Part shown: one piece after another, positions 15,595 to 23,080 of the stretch | Numbering within the stretch: the first letter of the stretch is position 1 | Layout: every line of letters starts with the position of its first letter | Assembly: GCA_024304885.1 (NCBI GenBank) | Contig: JALJOM010000003.1 | Coordinates: forward strand, 2,782,043-2,846,042 | From: Beijerinckiaceae bacterium | GTDB lineage: Bacteria > Pseudomonadota > Alphaproteobacteria > Rhizobiales > Beijerinckiaceae | Length of the DNA stretch: 64,000 nt | Direction: 5' to 3' | Program-made: the position numbers and the translations under genes | The notes under the pieces: generated by a model | Told to the model about the DNA's origin: nothing | The model's input: the letters and a program-made list of their open reading frames with translations, nothing else | The model's database searches: none

Positions 15595-16451
15595 CCGCAG
15601 TGTCGGGCTCCATGCCGCGGCTCTTGCTTTGTATGGCCATGGCAGGGGCTTGGCTGGCCGGTGCCGTCGCCCGAGCGGCAGAGGGCGAGCTCGAGCAGGC
15701 TCTCGAGCTCGTCGATCCCTACGTGCTCAGAGTTTGCGCCGACCCGCGCAACCTGCCCTTTTCCGATGTCGCCGGTGAGGGCTTCGAGAACAAGCTCGCC
15801 GAGCTTCTCGCGCGAAAGCTCGGCAAGACGCTCGACTATACGTTCTACCCCGGGGCCACCGGCTTCGTCCGCAACACGCTCTACGCCCATCGCTGCGATG
15901 TCGTGATGGGCATGCCGCAGGGCGACGATGTCGTCCAGGTCACGAACCCCTACTACCGAACGACCTATGTGCTGGTCGTCCCGAAAGGCTCGGACCTCGA
16001 GACCGTCGAGACCCTCGCGGATCCGCGCCTGAAGGGCAAGCGCCTCGGGATCGTCGCCGGGACGCCCCCGGCGACCAGTCTCGCCACCAACGCGCTCCTC
16101 GGCACCATGAAGTCCTACCCGCTCGTCGTCGATACGCGCTACGATGCGCCGTCGCACGAGATGATCGTCGATCTCGAGGAGGGCCGGATCGATGCCGCGA
16201 TCCTCTGGGGTCCGATCGGCGGCTTCTACGCCAAGAGATCGCCACTGCCGCTGCGCGTGACACCTCTCGTCAAGGAGGTGAACGGACCACGGCTCGTCTA
16301 TCGTATCGGCATGGGCGTCCGCCATTCGGATCAAGAATGGAAGCGACTCCTGAACAAGATCATCGCCGAGAACGAGGCCGAGATCAGAGGCATCCTGCTC
16401 GGCTTCGGCGTGCCCCTTCTCGACGAGAGCAACGCCGCCGTCCTGCACTGA
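15573..16451 (+). CDS. xoxJ: XoxJ periplasmic substrate-binding-like protein
   Basis: 292 residues if started at TTG 15573, which has GGAGG four bases upstream and overlaps xoxG by 22 bases. GTG 15600 and ATG 15612 are alternatives that still retain the signal peptide (about 15-35, LLLCMAMAGAWLAG). The mature protein is an extracellular solute-binding fold of the quinoprotein-dehydrogenase-associated group: LRVCADPRNLPFSD, a FYPGATGFVRNTL motif, GIVAGTPPAT, and GRIDAAILWGPIGG. In methylotrophs the homologous MxaJ/XoxJ is needed for methanol dehydrogenase maturation or activity rather than transport; the exact role (partner for apo-enzyme activation has been proposed) is not settled. Confidence 0.9.
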   Translation: MPRRKRLTAVSGSMPRLLLCMAMAGAWLAGAVARAAEGELEQALELVDPYVLRVCADPRNLPFSDVAGEGFENKLAELLARKLGKTLDYTFYPGATGFVRNTLYAHRCDVVMGMPQGDDVVQVTNPYYRTTYVLVVPKGSDLETVETLADPRLKGKRLGIVAGTPPATSLATNALLGTMKSYPLVVDTRYDAPSHEMIVDLEEGRIDAAILWGPIGGFYAKRSPLPLRVTPLVKEVNGPRLVYRIGMGVRHSDQEWKRLLNKIIAENEAEIRGILLGFGVPLLDESNAAVLH

Positions 16452-16468
16452 GGGATTTCGCGCCGTCG

Positions 16469-17104
16469 TCAGTCGAGTGCTTGCTCGATCGTGCGGGCGA
16501 GCGCGAACAGCCTCTGCTCGATCAACGCCGGGCTTTCGCAGACGAAGGCGAGCGCTTGGCGTCGCTCCTCGAAGATGCGCAGGTTCCATTGCAGCCGGGT
16601 GGCGGCCGGCTCTGCGACCGGAGCCTTGCCGGGCTCGGTCCCTCCGCGGAGCACGGACTGCTCCGCTTTGATCGCTTCGGCGAGCTCCCTTTGCTTGCGG
16701 CCGAACCGGACGAGCCCGTCGACGACCTGGGTCCGTTCCGCATCGAGCGTCTCGAAAAGCCCGGCGAAGAGCGCGACGAGCTCGGCGTCCTTGCGCGGAC
16801 CTGCCGCGGTCGCGAATTCGTCGATCGATCTTTGGGCCTCCTCGACCGGAGTTCGCCGCGCTGCGAGCCGGGCGACGAGGTCGGCTCGCGCCGCATCCTT
16901 GCGCCATCCGATGCCGTCGATCGAGGGACCCGACCAAACCGCCGGCAATGAAATCCTGCGGACGAGCACCTGCTGGCAAGGCCAATCCGCCGCACCAGAT
17001 TCTTGCGCAAGGACGGCGCTGCTCGGGCACATGCCGCACAGCGCGACGAGCATGACCGCATGGCGAAAGGCGCGCACGCCGAGGATTGCGGTGCGTCGAA
17101 GCAT
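16469..17104 (-). CDS. Unrecognised secreted protein convergent with xoxJ
   Basis: 211 residues with a signal peptide (about 15-33, ending VLAQES). The mature protein starts with an unusual W-P-C-Q-Q-x-L-V motif followed by VWSGPSIDG, then a long predominantly helical, coiled-coil-like region (VEEAQRSIDEFATAAG through RQALAFVCESPALIEQRLFALARTIEQAL). Two cysteines (in WPCQQ and FVCES) could pair. I do not recognise a named family; I believe similar WPC-motif proteins occur near quinoprotein dehydrogenase loci, but that is from memory. Only 17 bases separate its stop from that of xoxJ, in convergent orientation. Confidence 0.7.
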   Translation of the reverse strand: MLRRTAILGVRAFRHAVMLVALCGMCPSSAVLAQESGAADWPCQQVLVRRISLPAVWSGPSIDGIGWRKDAARADLVARLAARRTPVEEAQRSIDEFATAAGPRKDAELVALFAGLFETLDAERTQVVDGLVRFGRKQRELAEAIKAEQSVLRGGTEPGKAPVAEPAATRLQWNLRIFEERRQALAFVCESPALIEQRLFALARTIEQALD

Positions 17105-17364
17105 TCTTCTCTCGGTCCTTGCCGGGGCTGGGAGGTCGCTCGAGCGACGTTCCTTCTCGAAGAAGCACCTTTAAGCACGCAGGTCTATCGATCAACAACG
17201 ATCGTGCCCGCGAAAAATCTCTCGGAAGCCTGTCGGCATCGATTATGCTGGTCGGACGCCGACGGCAAACGCGGCTCGGGGTCGTGGCGCTCCCTTTCGC
17301 GACGCGCGATGCCAAGTCGTCCGCGGCGCACCATATGGAGCCTACCCGGGCACTCGGAGCGAAC

Positions 17365-17577
17365 ATGGCGCTCGTTCATCTCATTCTCACGGTCTGCTCG
17401 CTTGCCCAACCGGCCGATTGCGAGGAGCAACGAATCGCTTTTGTCGAGAGCGGGTCACTGCGCCAATGCATGGCTTCCGCGCCGCCGCGGATCGCCGAAT
17501 GGTCTGCCGGCCACCCGAACCGCAGGGTCGTGAAATGGCGCTGCGGCTATCCCGGCGCCGAGGGCACGCCGGCCTGA
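17365..17577 (+). CDS. Small conserved-looking Cys protein
   Basis: 70 residues beginning at ATG 17365. It starts with a hydrophobic stretch (MALVHLILTVCSL) and contains four cysteines in a spaced pattern (VCSL, ADCEE, RQCMA, WRCGY) with a WSAGHPNRRVVKWRC ending. Short proteins of this shape are common hypotheticals in Rhizobiales. It may be exported or a small soluble disulfide protein. The ribosome site is weak (GGAGC eight bases upstream). Longer in-frame starts exist but give a leader of non-protein-like composition. It is followed 142 bases later by folK. Confidence 0.6.
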   Translation: MALVHLILTVCSLAQPADCEEQRIAFVESGSLRQCMASAPPRIAEWSAGHPNRRVVKWRCGYPGAEGTPA

Positions 17578-17719
17578 CCCTCTCGACGACGCGAATTTGC
17601 CGGCCGGATGTTTTCTTCGCCGCTTGCCTGAGCTAGGGTCCCCTATCGTCCGGCACGGGACGGCGCGCCGCTGCCCCTTCCGGACTCCCGCCCCGGTGCT
17701 CCTCGCCGACAAGGATTCG

Positions 17720-18250
17720 ATGGCCGCGCATTTCCCGGACCTCGGCGGAGCCGAAGCCCAGATCGATATCGGCGTCGGCCTCGGCAGCAATATCGGCGAC
17801 AAGCCGGCCAATATCCTGCGCGCGCTCGCCCTGCTCGAGGAGCGCAAGGTCCTCGCGATCACCGCCGTCTCGCCGATCTACCGGACCTCGCCCTGGGGGT
17901 TCCTCGAGCAGGATGCCTTCGCCAATGCCTGCGCCTTGGCGAGGACCGCCCTCGATCCCGCGAGGCTTCTCGCCGCCATCAAGGCCGTCGAGGCCGAGAT
18001 GGGCCGGACCGAGACCCACCGATGGGGACCACGCCTCATCGACATCGATATCCTGTTCTACGGCGATCACGAGGTCGCGACCCCCGATCTCGTCCTGCCG
18101 CACAAGGAGATCTTCAACCGCGCCTTCGTGCTCGTGCCCTTGGCCGAGATCGCCCCGGATCTCCAGCTCGGGGGCCGCTCGGTCGCAGAGGCCGCGACCC
18201 ACGTAGATCTCGACGAGATCTCGCTCTGGGAGGACGCTCCGAAGGATTAG
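17720..18250 (+). CDS. folK: 2-amino-4-hydroxy-6-hydroxymethyldihydropteridine diphosphokinase
   Basis: 176-residue HPPK enzyme of folate synthesis that transfers pyrophosphate from ATP to the pterin. The family landmarks are GLGSNIGDKPANI (near residue 17), YRTSPWG (about 55), NACALA, and the ATP/Mg-binding block HRWGPRLIDIDILFYGD (about 104-120), followed by LPHKEIFNRAFVLVPLAEI. ATG 17720 is preceded by AAGGA; longer in-frame readings add 41 atypical residues. It stands alone, without folP or folB beside it. The stop codon is immediately followed by a family-A repeat that fills the gap to the convergent peptidase gene. Confidence 0.94.
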   Translation: MAAHFPDLGGAEAQIDIGVGLGSNIGDKPANILRALALLEERKVLAITAVSPIYRTSPWGFLEQDAFANACALARTALDPARLLAAIKAVEAEMGRTETHRWGPRLIDIDILFYGDHEVATPDLVLPHKEIFNRAFVLVPLAEIAPDLQLGGRSVAEAATHVDLDEISLWEDAPKD

Positions 18251-18351
18251 CGCATTTTCCGGCGAAGTGGCTGCCGGCTCGCGTCGCGAAAATGCGACAA
18301 AACAAGAATGTAGAGCACTTTCCGATTCCATCGGAACTGAAAGAGCCCTAG
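18248..18351 (+). repeat. Family-A palindromic repeat between folK and the S9 peptidase
   Basis: Runs from the folK stop (TTAGCGCATTTTCCGGCG) through TCGCGAAAATGCGACAAAACAAGAATG and a CTTTCCGATTCCATCGGAA hairpin to the peptidase stop. Both stop codons are supplied by or abut the repeat ends, a sign of insertion at the gene boundary and of possible terminator function for convergent genes. Confidence 0.8.
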
Positions 18352-20276
18352 CGTTCGGGCATGTCGGAGATCACCACCCGCTCGGACACCCCCGGTGGGG
18401 TAAAGCCGAAGACGCGGCCGTAGAAGTCGAGCTCGAGCTCGAGCACCCGGCGCAAGGTCTCCGCCTTGCGGAACCCATGGCCTTCGCCCTCGAACGGGTA
18501 GTGCGCGACGGGCAAGCGCCGCGCGCGCATCGCGGCAACCATCGTCTCCGCCTGGCTCGGCGGCACCGTCTTGTCGTCCAGCCCCTGGAAGAAGATGATC
18601 GGGCAGGCCAGCCGATCGAGACGATGGATCGGCGAGCGCGCGTCGTAGAGCGCGCGGGAGTCGGGCAAGGGGCCGACGAGACGGTCGAGATAGCGCGACT
18701 CGAACTTGTGCGTCTCCTTGGCGAGCAAGATCAGGTCGGCGACCCCGTAAAGGCTCGCGCCGGCCTTGAAGACGTTTGAGGACGTGAGCGCGGCGAGAGT
18801 CGTGAAGCCGCCCGCGCTGCCGCCGCGAATGGCGATGCGTGCCGGATCGACGAGACCGCGCTCCGCCAGGTATCTCGCCGCGGCGATGCAATCGGCGACA
18901 TCGACCACTCCCCATTTCCCGTCGAGCCGCCGGCGATAGTCCCGGCCGTAGCCGGTCGAGCCGCCATAGTTGACATCGACCACGCCGAAGCCGCGCGTCG
19001 TCCACCATTGCACGCCGAGCGAGAACCCGTTCGTCGTCATGCTGGTCGGCCCGCCATGCGACAGCACGACGAGCGGCGGCAGCTCGGCGGACGCAGCCGC
19101 ATAATCCTCGTTCCTCGGCGGGTACCAGAAGGCATGGGCCTCGCCGCCCTCGGTCGGGAAGGTGATCGGCTCGCCCCGCGAGATCGAGCCCGACGGGACG
19201 ACGGCGGGCGTCGTACTGCGCACGACCGTGGGGTTGCATTCCGAGAGTCGCGACAAGATCCGGAGCGAGGGCGGCGCATCGGGGGGCGTCGCGACATAGG
19301 CGAGGTCCTGGCCGAGCGGCTGCGGGCAGTCCTGGACCTGGCCGATCGGAAGCGGCGCGACCCGGCCGTTCTCGATCACGACAGCGGTTCGAATGCCGTC
19401 GCGAACGAGCGCGGCGACGATCCGTCCGTCGGAGAGAAAGGCGAAGAAATTCTGCCGAAACACCCAATGCGGCCCGCCGATCTCCGCCTCGACGGGGGCG
19501 ATCGCCCGGGCTGCACCGTCGTGGAGCGCGTAGATATTCCACCAGCCGCTGCGATCCGACGAGAAATGCAAGGTCCCGTCGGGCGACCAGGAAGGCTGCA
19601 CGATGGACTCCGGCGCGGCGGCCCCCACGACGGGCTCACCTACATTCAGCGAGCCGTCGTCCGCGAGACTGCCCACATGGAGCCTGGTGCGATCCCAAGG
19701 CATGTCGGGATGGTTCCAAGCGATGAAGGCGAGCCTGTCGCCCGCAGGCGACAAGCGCGGCGAGGCGAGGAAGTCCGGATCCTCGAAAAGCACCACCTCC
19801 TCGCCGTGCGGGTCGAGAGGTAGCGCGACGAGCGCGGCTTTCGGATCGGTCGGCGGACGGTCGCGGTGATCCTCGCGGATCGCGATCACCCGCTGGCGCG
19901 GAAGATCGATCTCGAAATCGGCGTAGCGGCATCCCTCCGGAGTCGCGATCCGGCGCGGCTTTGCGCCGGGCTCGATGAGCCAGACCTCGTTGCTCTTGCG
20001 CTCGCTGAAGACGACGAGGCCCCCTGCCGCGCGATAGGCGCCGCCGCCGTATTCGTGGACGCGCGAGCCGATATCGAAGAGCGCGGGGGCCGGCTCCTCG
20101 ATCGCGCCGTCGGCGTGGCGTCGGCAGAGCACGGTGCGGCCGCCCTCGCCCGGCCGCATCTCGAGCCAATAGAGGGTTTCTCCGTCGACCGAGACTGCGC
20201 CGAGCCCGATCGCCGCCGCCGTCATCATCTCGACGGTGACGGGGGAGACCCAGGTCCCGTAGGGGGCGGATGTCAT
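18348..20276 (-). CDS. Prolyl-oligopeptidase-family (S9) serine peptidase
   Basis: 642 residues from ATG 20276 (a GTG 15 bases upstream is an alternative). The N-terminal two-thirds form a beta-propeller with WD/TolB-like repeats (DIGSRVHEYGGGAYR, VQPSWSPDGTLHFSSDRSGWWN). The C-terminal alpha/beta-hydrolase domain carries the nucleophile in IRGGSAGG, an Asp in FQGLDDKTVPP and His in FEGEGHGF. The HGGPTSMTTNGFSL and STGYGRDYR blocks are typical of acylaminoacyl-peptidase/dipeptidyl-peptidase-like S9C members. No signal peptide is seen, so probably cytosolic. It likely cleaves short peptides. It is monocistronic, its stop lying in a family-A repeat. Confidence 0.92.
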   Translation of the reverse strand: MTSAPYGTWVSPVTVEMMTAAAIGLGAVSVDGETLYWLEMRPGEGGRTVLCRRHADGAIEEPAPALFDIGSRVHEYGGGAYRAAGGLVVFSERKSNEVWLIEPGAKPRRIATPEGCRYADFEIDLPRQRVIAIREDHRDRPPTDPKAALVALPLDPHGEEVVLFEDPDFLASPRLSPAGDRLAFIAWNHPDMPWDRTRLHVGSLADDGSLNVGEPVVGAAAPESIVQPSWSPDGTLHFSSDRSGWWNIYALHDGAARAIAPVEAEIGGPHWVFRQNFFAFLSDGRIVAALVRDGIRTAVVIENGRVAPLPIGQVQDCPQPLGQDLAYVATPPDAPPSLRILSRLSECNPTVVRSTTPAVVPSGSISRGEPITFPTEGGEAHAFWYPPRNEDYAAASAELPPLVVLSHGGPTSMTTNGFSLGVQWWTTRGFGVVDVNYGGSTGYGRDYRRRLDGKWGVVDVADCIAAARYLAERGLVDPARIAIRGGSAGGFTTLAALTSSNVFKAGASLYGVADLILLAKETHKFESRYLDRLVGPLPDSRALYDARSPIHRLDRLACPIIFFQGLDDKTVPPSQAETMVAAMRARRLPVAHYPFEGEGHGFRKAETLRRVLELELDFYGRVFGFTPPGVSERVVISDMPER

Positions 20277-20419
20277 CGGCAAAGGGCGCACGCGCCATCA
20301 TCGCGAGCGCCGATACGGCAGCGAGGCGGACGCTTGCGCCGGCCTAGCGGAGATGTTCGGCTCATCTCGCCATTATGAGCCGGGCGGCCGGTGCGGCGCA
20401 ACGGGCTGCGGTCATCGGA

Positions 20420-20905
20420 TCAGATTTGCGCGAGCAGTGTCGCGGCGCTCGAAGCTTCCGCCTGCACCGGCGCGGCCTCGACGTTCAGGCGGCGGACCAC
20501 GCCGTTGTCGACGAGCATCGAGTAGCGTTGCGACCTGATCCCGAGGCCGCGCTCGGTGAGATCGAGCGTCAGGCCGAGCGCCCGGGCGAAATCGGCATTG
20601 CCGTCGGCGAGAAAGGAGATCTTGCCCTCGGCTCCGGCCTGCTTCGCCCAGGCGTCCATGACGAAGACGTCGTTGACGCTGGTGACGGCGATCTCGTCGA
20701 TCCCCTTGGCCTTGAAGGCTTCGGCCGCATCGCGAAACCCCGGCAGATGGGTCGCGGTGCAGGTCGGCGTGAAGGCGCCGGGCACGCCGAACAGAACCAC
20801 CTTCCTGCCCTTGAATATTTCGTCGGTTGTCCTGAGCTTCGGTCCCTCCGGACCCATGACGGTGAAGGTCGCTGTCGGAACGGAATCGCCGGGCTTGATG
20901 GTCAT
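20420..20905 (-). CDS. Peroxiredoxin (Prx5 / hybrid type)
   Basis: 161-residue thiol peroxidase of the atypical 2-Cys Prx5 class that reduces H2O2 and organic peroxides in the cytosol. The peroxidatic Cys49 sits in PGAFTPTC, with the family segments LFGVPGAFTPTCTATHLPGF, EIAVTSVNDVFVMDAW and the catalytic Arg in RSQRYSM. It has only this cysteine, so resolution should come from glutathione/glutaredoxin or thioredoxin (trxB is elsewhere in the window). It starts ATG 20905 and is followed by a short non-coding gap to the S9 peptidase. A family-A repeat begins just upstream of its promoter region. Confidence 0.95.
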   Translation of the reverse strand: MTIKPGDSVPTATFTVMGPEGPKLRTTDEIFKGRKVVLFGVPGAFTPTCTATHLPGFRDAAEAFKAKGIDEIAVTSVNDVFVMDAWAKQAGAEGKISFLADGNADFARALGLTLDLTERGLGIRSQRYSMLVDNGVVRRLNVEAAPVQAEASSAATLLAQI

Positions 20906-20924
20906 GGGGACGTCCTCGGGGATC

Positions 20925-20983
20925 GGAGCATTTTCGAGAGCCGCGGACCGAGGCGCGCGTCACGAAAATGCGACACTGAAACG
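20925..20983 (+). repeat. Partial family-A repeat
   Basis: GGAGCATTTTCGAGAG...GCGCGTCACGAAAATGCGACA: only the left half of the element, lacking the TTCCGAT hairpin arm. Confidence 0.65.
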
Positions 20984-21051
20984 TATCGGCGCGACCCTTC
21001 GATGCCATTCATCGAGAGCGCTCCGGCGGCAGGAGACCGAGACGGGGCCGA

Positions 21052-21160
21052 GCGCGGGACGAGGAAAAGTGGATACCGGCTTTCCGCCCGCATCCCGCGC
21101 CAAGTCTTTAGAATCGATCACGTTCATGAATTTGGATCGATTCGATCCGAATTCATCGTG
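21052..21160 (-). repeat. Family-B repeat (reverse orientation)
   Basis: Includes GAATTTGGATCGATTCGATCCGAATTC, a near-perfect palindrome, then AGTCTTTAGAATCGATCACG and, towards lower coordinates, GGATACCGGCTTTCCGCCCGCATCCCGCGCC. Same element as at 26304 and 36439. Confidence 0.8.
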
Positions 21161-21400
21161 ACCTAAGGCTTCGCGCAAGCTCCTTGCGCTAGAGACGTAT
21201 CGAGGCGGACCGGACGGCTCGGTCGAGGCGTGAACATGCGGCGAGCAAGACTGTCGAGCTGCGATCCGCGCGGACCAGACCGCGACAGGCTTGCACGAGA
21301 GGCCAGTGGCGGGATCGGCCCGGTGCGGGCATCTCGCGTGCCGACCCGCCGGGCTCGCGGGCTTGCGCCCATGGCACGATCCCACGAGACGGAGGGAGGT

Positions 21401-22294
21401 CTATCGCTCTGCGGTCGTCCTGTCGAGCATGGTGCCGAGCTCGTAGGCCCGCTGCGGACCCGTGAGCGTAAGGGTGACGGGCACGGCCTCGTCCCCCGAA
21501 TTGGTCGGCTTCTCGGCTTGGACGATCACGAAAGCTCCGGGCTCCTCGGCCTGCTTGGTCTCGAAATACCAGCCGTCCCCGGCTTCGGCGAAAAGGTCGT
21601 GCGCAGGCTCGCCATGAACGACGACGCGCCAGGTCGGCGGTTTCGCACCCGCGACGGGCGTGATCGCGACCATGGCATCGCGCTCCAGCTTCGAAAGCCG
21701 GCGGGGCACCGAAGCTTCGGCGCGCGTGATCGCGACTCCCTCCGCATCGTCGGGAGCGGCCGCGGTCTCGGCGACGGGCAGGTCGAGGCTAACGGTTGCC
21801 TTCGCCGGCAGGCAGATACGATCGCAGACGGCATAGGACAAGGCGAGCGCGAGCCGCATCGGCCGCGCGGGCTCGCGAGGCACGAGCCGCAGCGGAAAGG
21901 TGACCTCGCCGCGGTAGCCGTAAACCTCGGTCCCTTCCTCCTCGATGCGGGTCGGTGCGGGAAAGTCCACCTCGACCTTCGCGACATTCTCGGAGCCCTC
22001 GAAATCGAAGACGGGGGCAACGCCGGCGCCGCCGGGAGTACGCCAATAGGTCAAGGCGCCCGGGATCAAGCGGATCTCGACGCCGGCCCACCACGGAACG
22101 GAGCCGGATCGGGACCGAGCGGCAATCAGCCGCACGGAGGATTTCGCTCCCTCGGACCATGCGCTGACCAGGGGTTCCGTTCGTGCCGTCCCGGCGAAAA
22201 CCGCCGGCAAAGCAACGAGCAGAGCGAGAGCGCCGCGGCACGAACCGCGGCGCCTGGCACGTCCGAACTCGACGTGCTGGAAGCAATTTTGCAT
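21401..22294 (-). CDS. DsbD N-terminal (alpha)-domain-like periplasmic protein
   Basis: 297 residues with a signal peptide (about 20-38, ending GTARTEP). It matches the DsbD-alpha / ScsB N-terminal domain: WWAGVEIRLIPGALTYWRTPGGAGVAPVFDF, then the redox cysteine pair in YAVCDRICLPA (C-x3-C, as in DsbD-alpha), and a conserved VTFPLRL segment. There is no transmembrane or thioredoxin domain, so it is a stand-alone alpha domain, probably passing reducing equivalents to envelope partners or copper/peroxide-stress proteins after receiving them from a CcdA-like membrane protein encoded elsewhere. It is divergent from the YqgE gene with 131 bases between. Confidence 0.82.
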   Translation of the reverse strand: MQNCFQHVEFGRARRRGSCRGALALLVALPAVFAGTARTEPLVSAWSEGAKSSVRLIAARSRSGSVPWWAGVEIRLIPGALTYWRTPGGAGVAPVFDFEGSENVAKVEVDFPAPTRIEEEGTEVYGYRGEVTFPLRLVPREPARPMRLALALSYAVCDRICLPAKATVSLDLPVAETAAAPDDAEGVAITRAEASVPRRLSKLERDAMVAITPVAGAKPPTWRVVVHGEPAHDLFAEAGDGWYFETKQAEEPGAFVIVQAEKPTNSGDEAVPVTLTLTGPQRAYELGTMLDRTTAER

Positions 22295-22425
22295 GAATGG
22301 GTCTCGCAGGCGCGCCGGATACGTGCCTATCTATTGCGGTGGGATCGACATCGCAACAAAAGTGCCCGTGACCGGCGGCGGTGCAAGGATCGGGTCGAGC
22401 AGGTCGCGGAGGCAGGGCGGACAGG

Positions 22426-23046
22426 ATGGGATCGATGTTTCCTCCTCGCGGAGCAGGCAGGAGTGCAGGCGATTTCTTGGATGGGCAGCTTCTCGTCGCG
22501 ATGCCCGGCATGCCCGACGAGCGCTTCGCTCGGACCGTGATCTACATTTGCGCGCATTCCGAGGAAGGCGCCATGGGGCTCGTGGTCAATCGGCCCGCGC
22601 CCAAGGTCAATTTTTCCGAGCTCCTGGTCCAGCTCGAGGTCATCGCCCCGGACGAGGCGATCCGGCTGCCGGCCCAGGCGGGGGCGATCCAGGTGCTCAA
22701 AGGCGGACCGGTCGAGACGGGGCGCGGCTTCGTGCTCCACACCGATGATTTCGTCATCGACAATTCCACATTGGCGATCGACAGAGGCGTGTGCTTGACC
22801 GCGACCATCGACATCCTGCGCGCGATCGCACGCGGCGCCGGGCCGGGCCAGGCGATTCTGGCTTTGGGCTATGCCGGATGGGGAGCCGGCCAGCTCGAGG
22901 CGGAGCTGCAGCAGAACGGCTGGTTGAATTGCCCGGCGGATCCCGCGCTGATCTTCGACACCGCGCTCGGCCTGAAGTACGAGCGCGCGCTGAGCCGGGC
23001 CGGGATCGATCTCGGCCGGCTCGCAGGCGACGCGGGACACGCCTGA
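22426..23046 (+). CDS. YqgE/AlgH family protein
   Basis: 206 residues from ATG 22426; an in-frame GTG 45 bases upstream adds a leader of low-complexity Gly/Arg/Ala and is less likely. Family landmarks: [38 protein letters not shown] at the N-terminus, [14 protein letters not shown], and the [23 protein letters not shown] block. YqgE proteins are widespread, of debated function (linked to alginate regulation in Pseudomonas as AlgH). It is a cytosolic protein with no membrane segment. It is next to, but divergent from, the DsbD-alpha-like gene and convergent with the GGDEF/EAL gene. Confidence 0.9.
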   Translation: MGSMFPPRGAGRSAGDFLDGQLLVAMPGMPDERFARTVIYICAHSEEGAMGLVVNRPAPKVNFSELLVQLEVIAPDEAIRLPAQAGAIQVLKGGPVETGRGFVLHTDDFVIDNSTLAIDRGVCLTATIDILRAIARGAGPGQAILALGYAGWGAGQLEAELQQNGWLNCPADPALIFDTALGLKYERALSRAGIDLGRLAGDAGHA

Positions 23047-23080
23047 CCAAATGTAATCAAGGCTGGGCCGGAACGGTCTC

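Larger units (their letters stand above)
20906..21400. other. 495-base non-coding gap filled partly by repeats
   Basis: Between two minus-strand genes. It holds a partial family-A element (20925-20983) and, directly after, a family-B element in reverse orientation (21052-21160). The remaining 240 bases contain no gene I can support. Confidence 0.65.
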
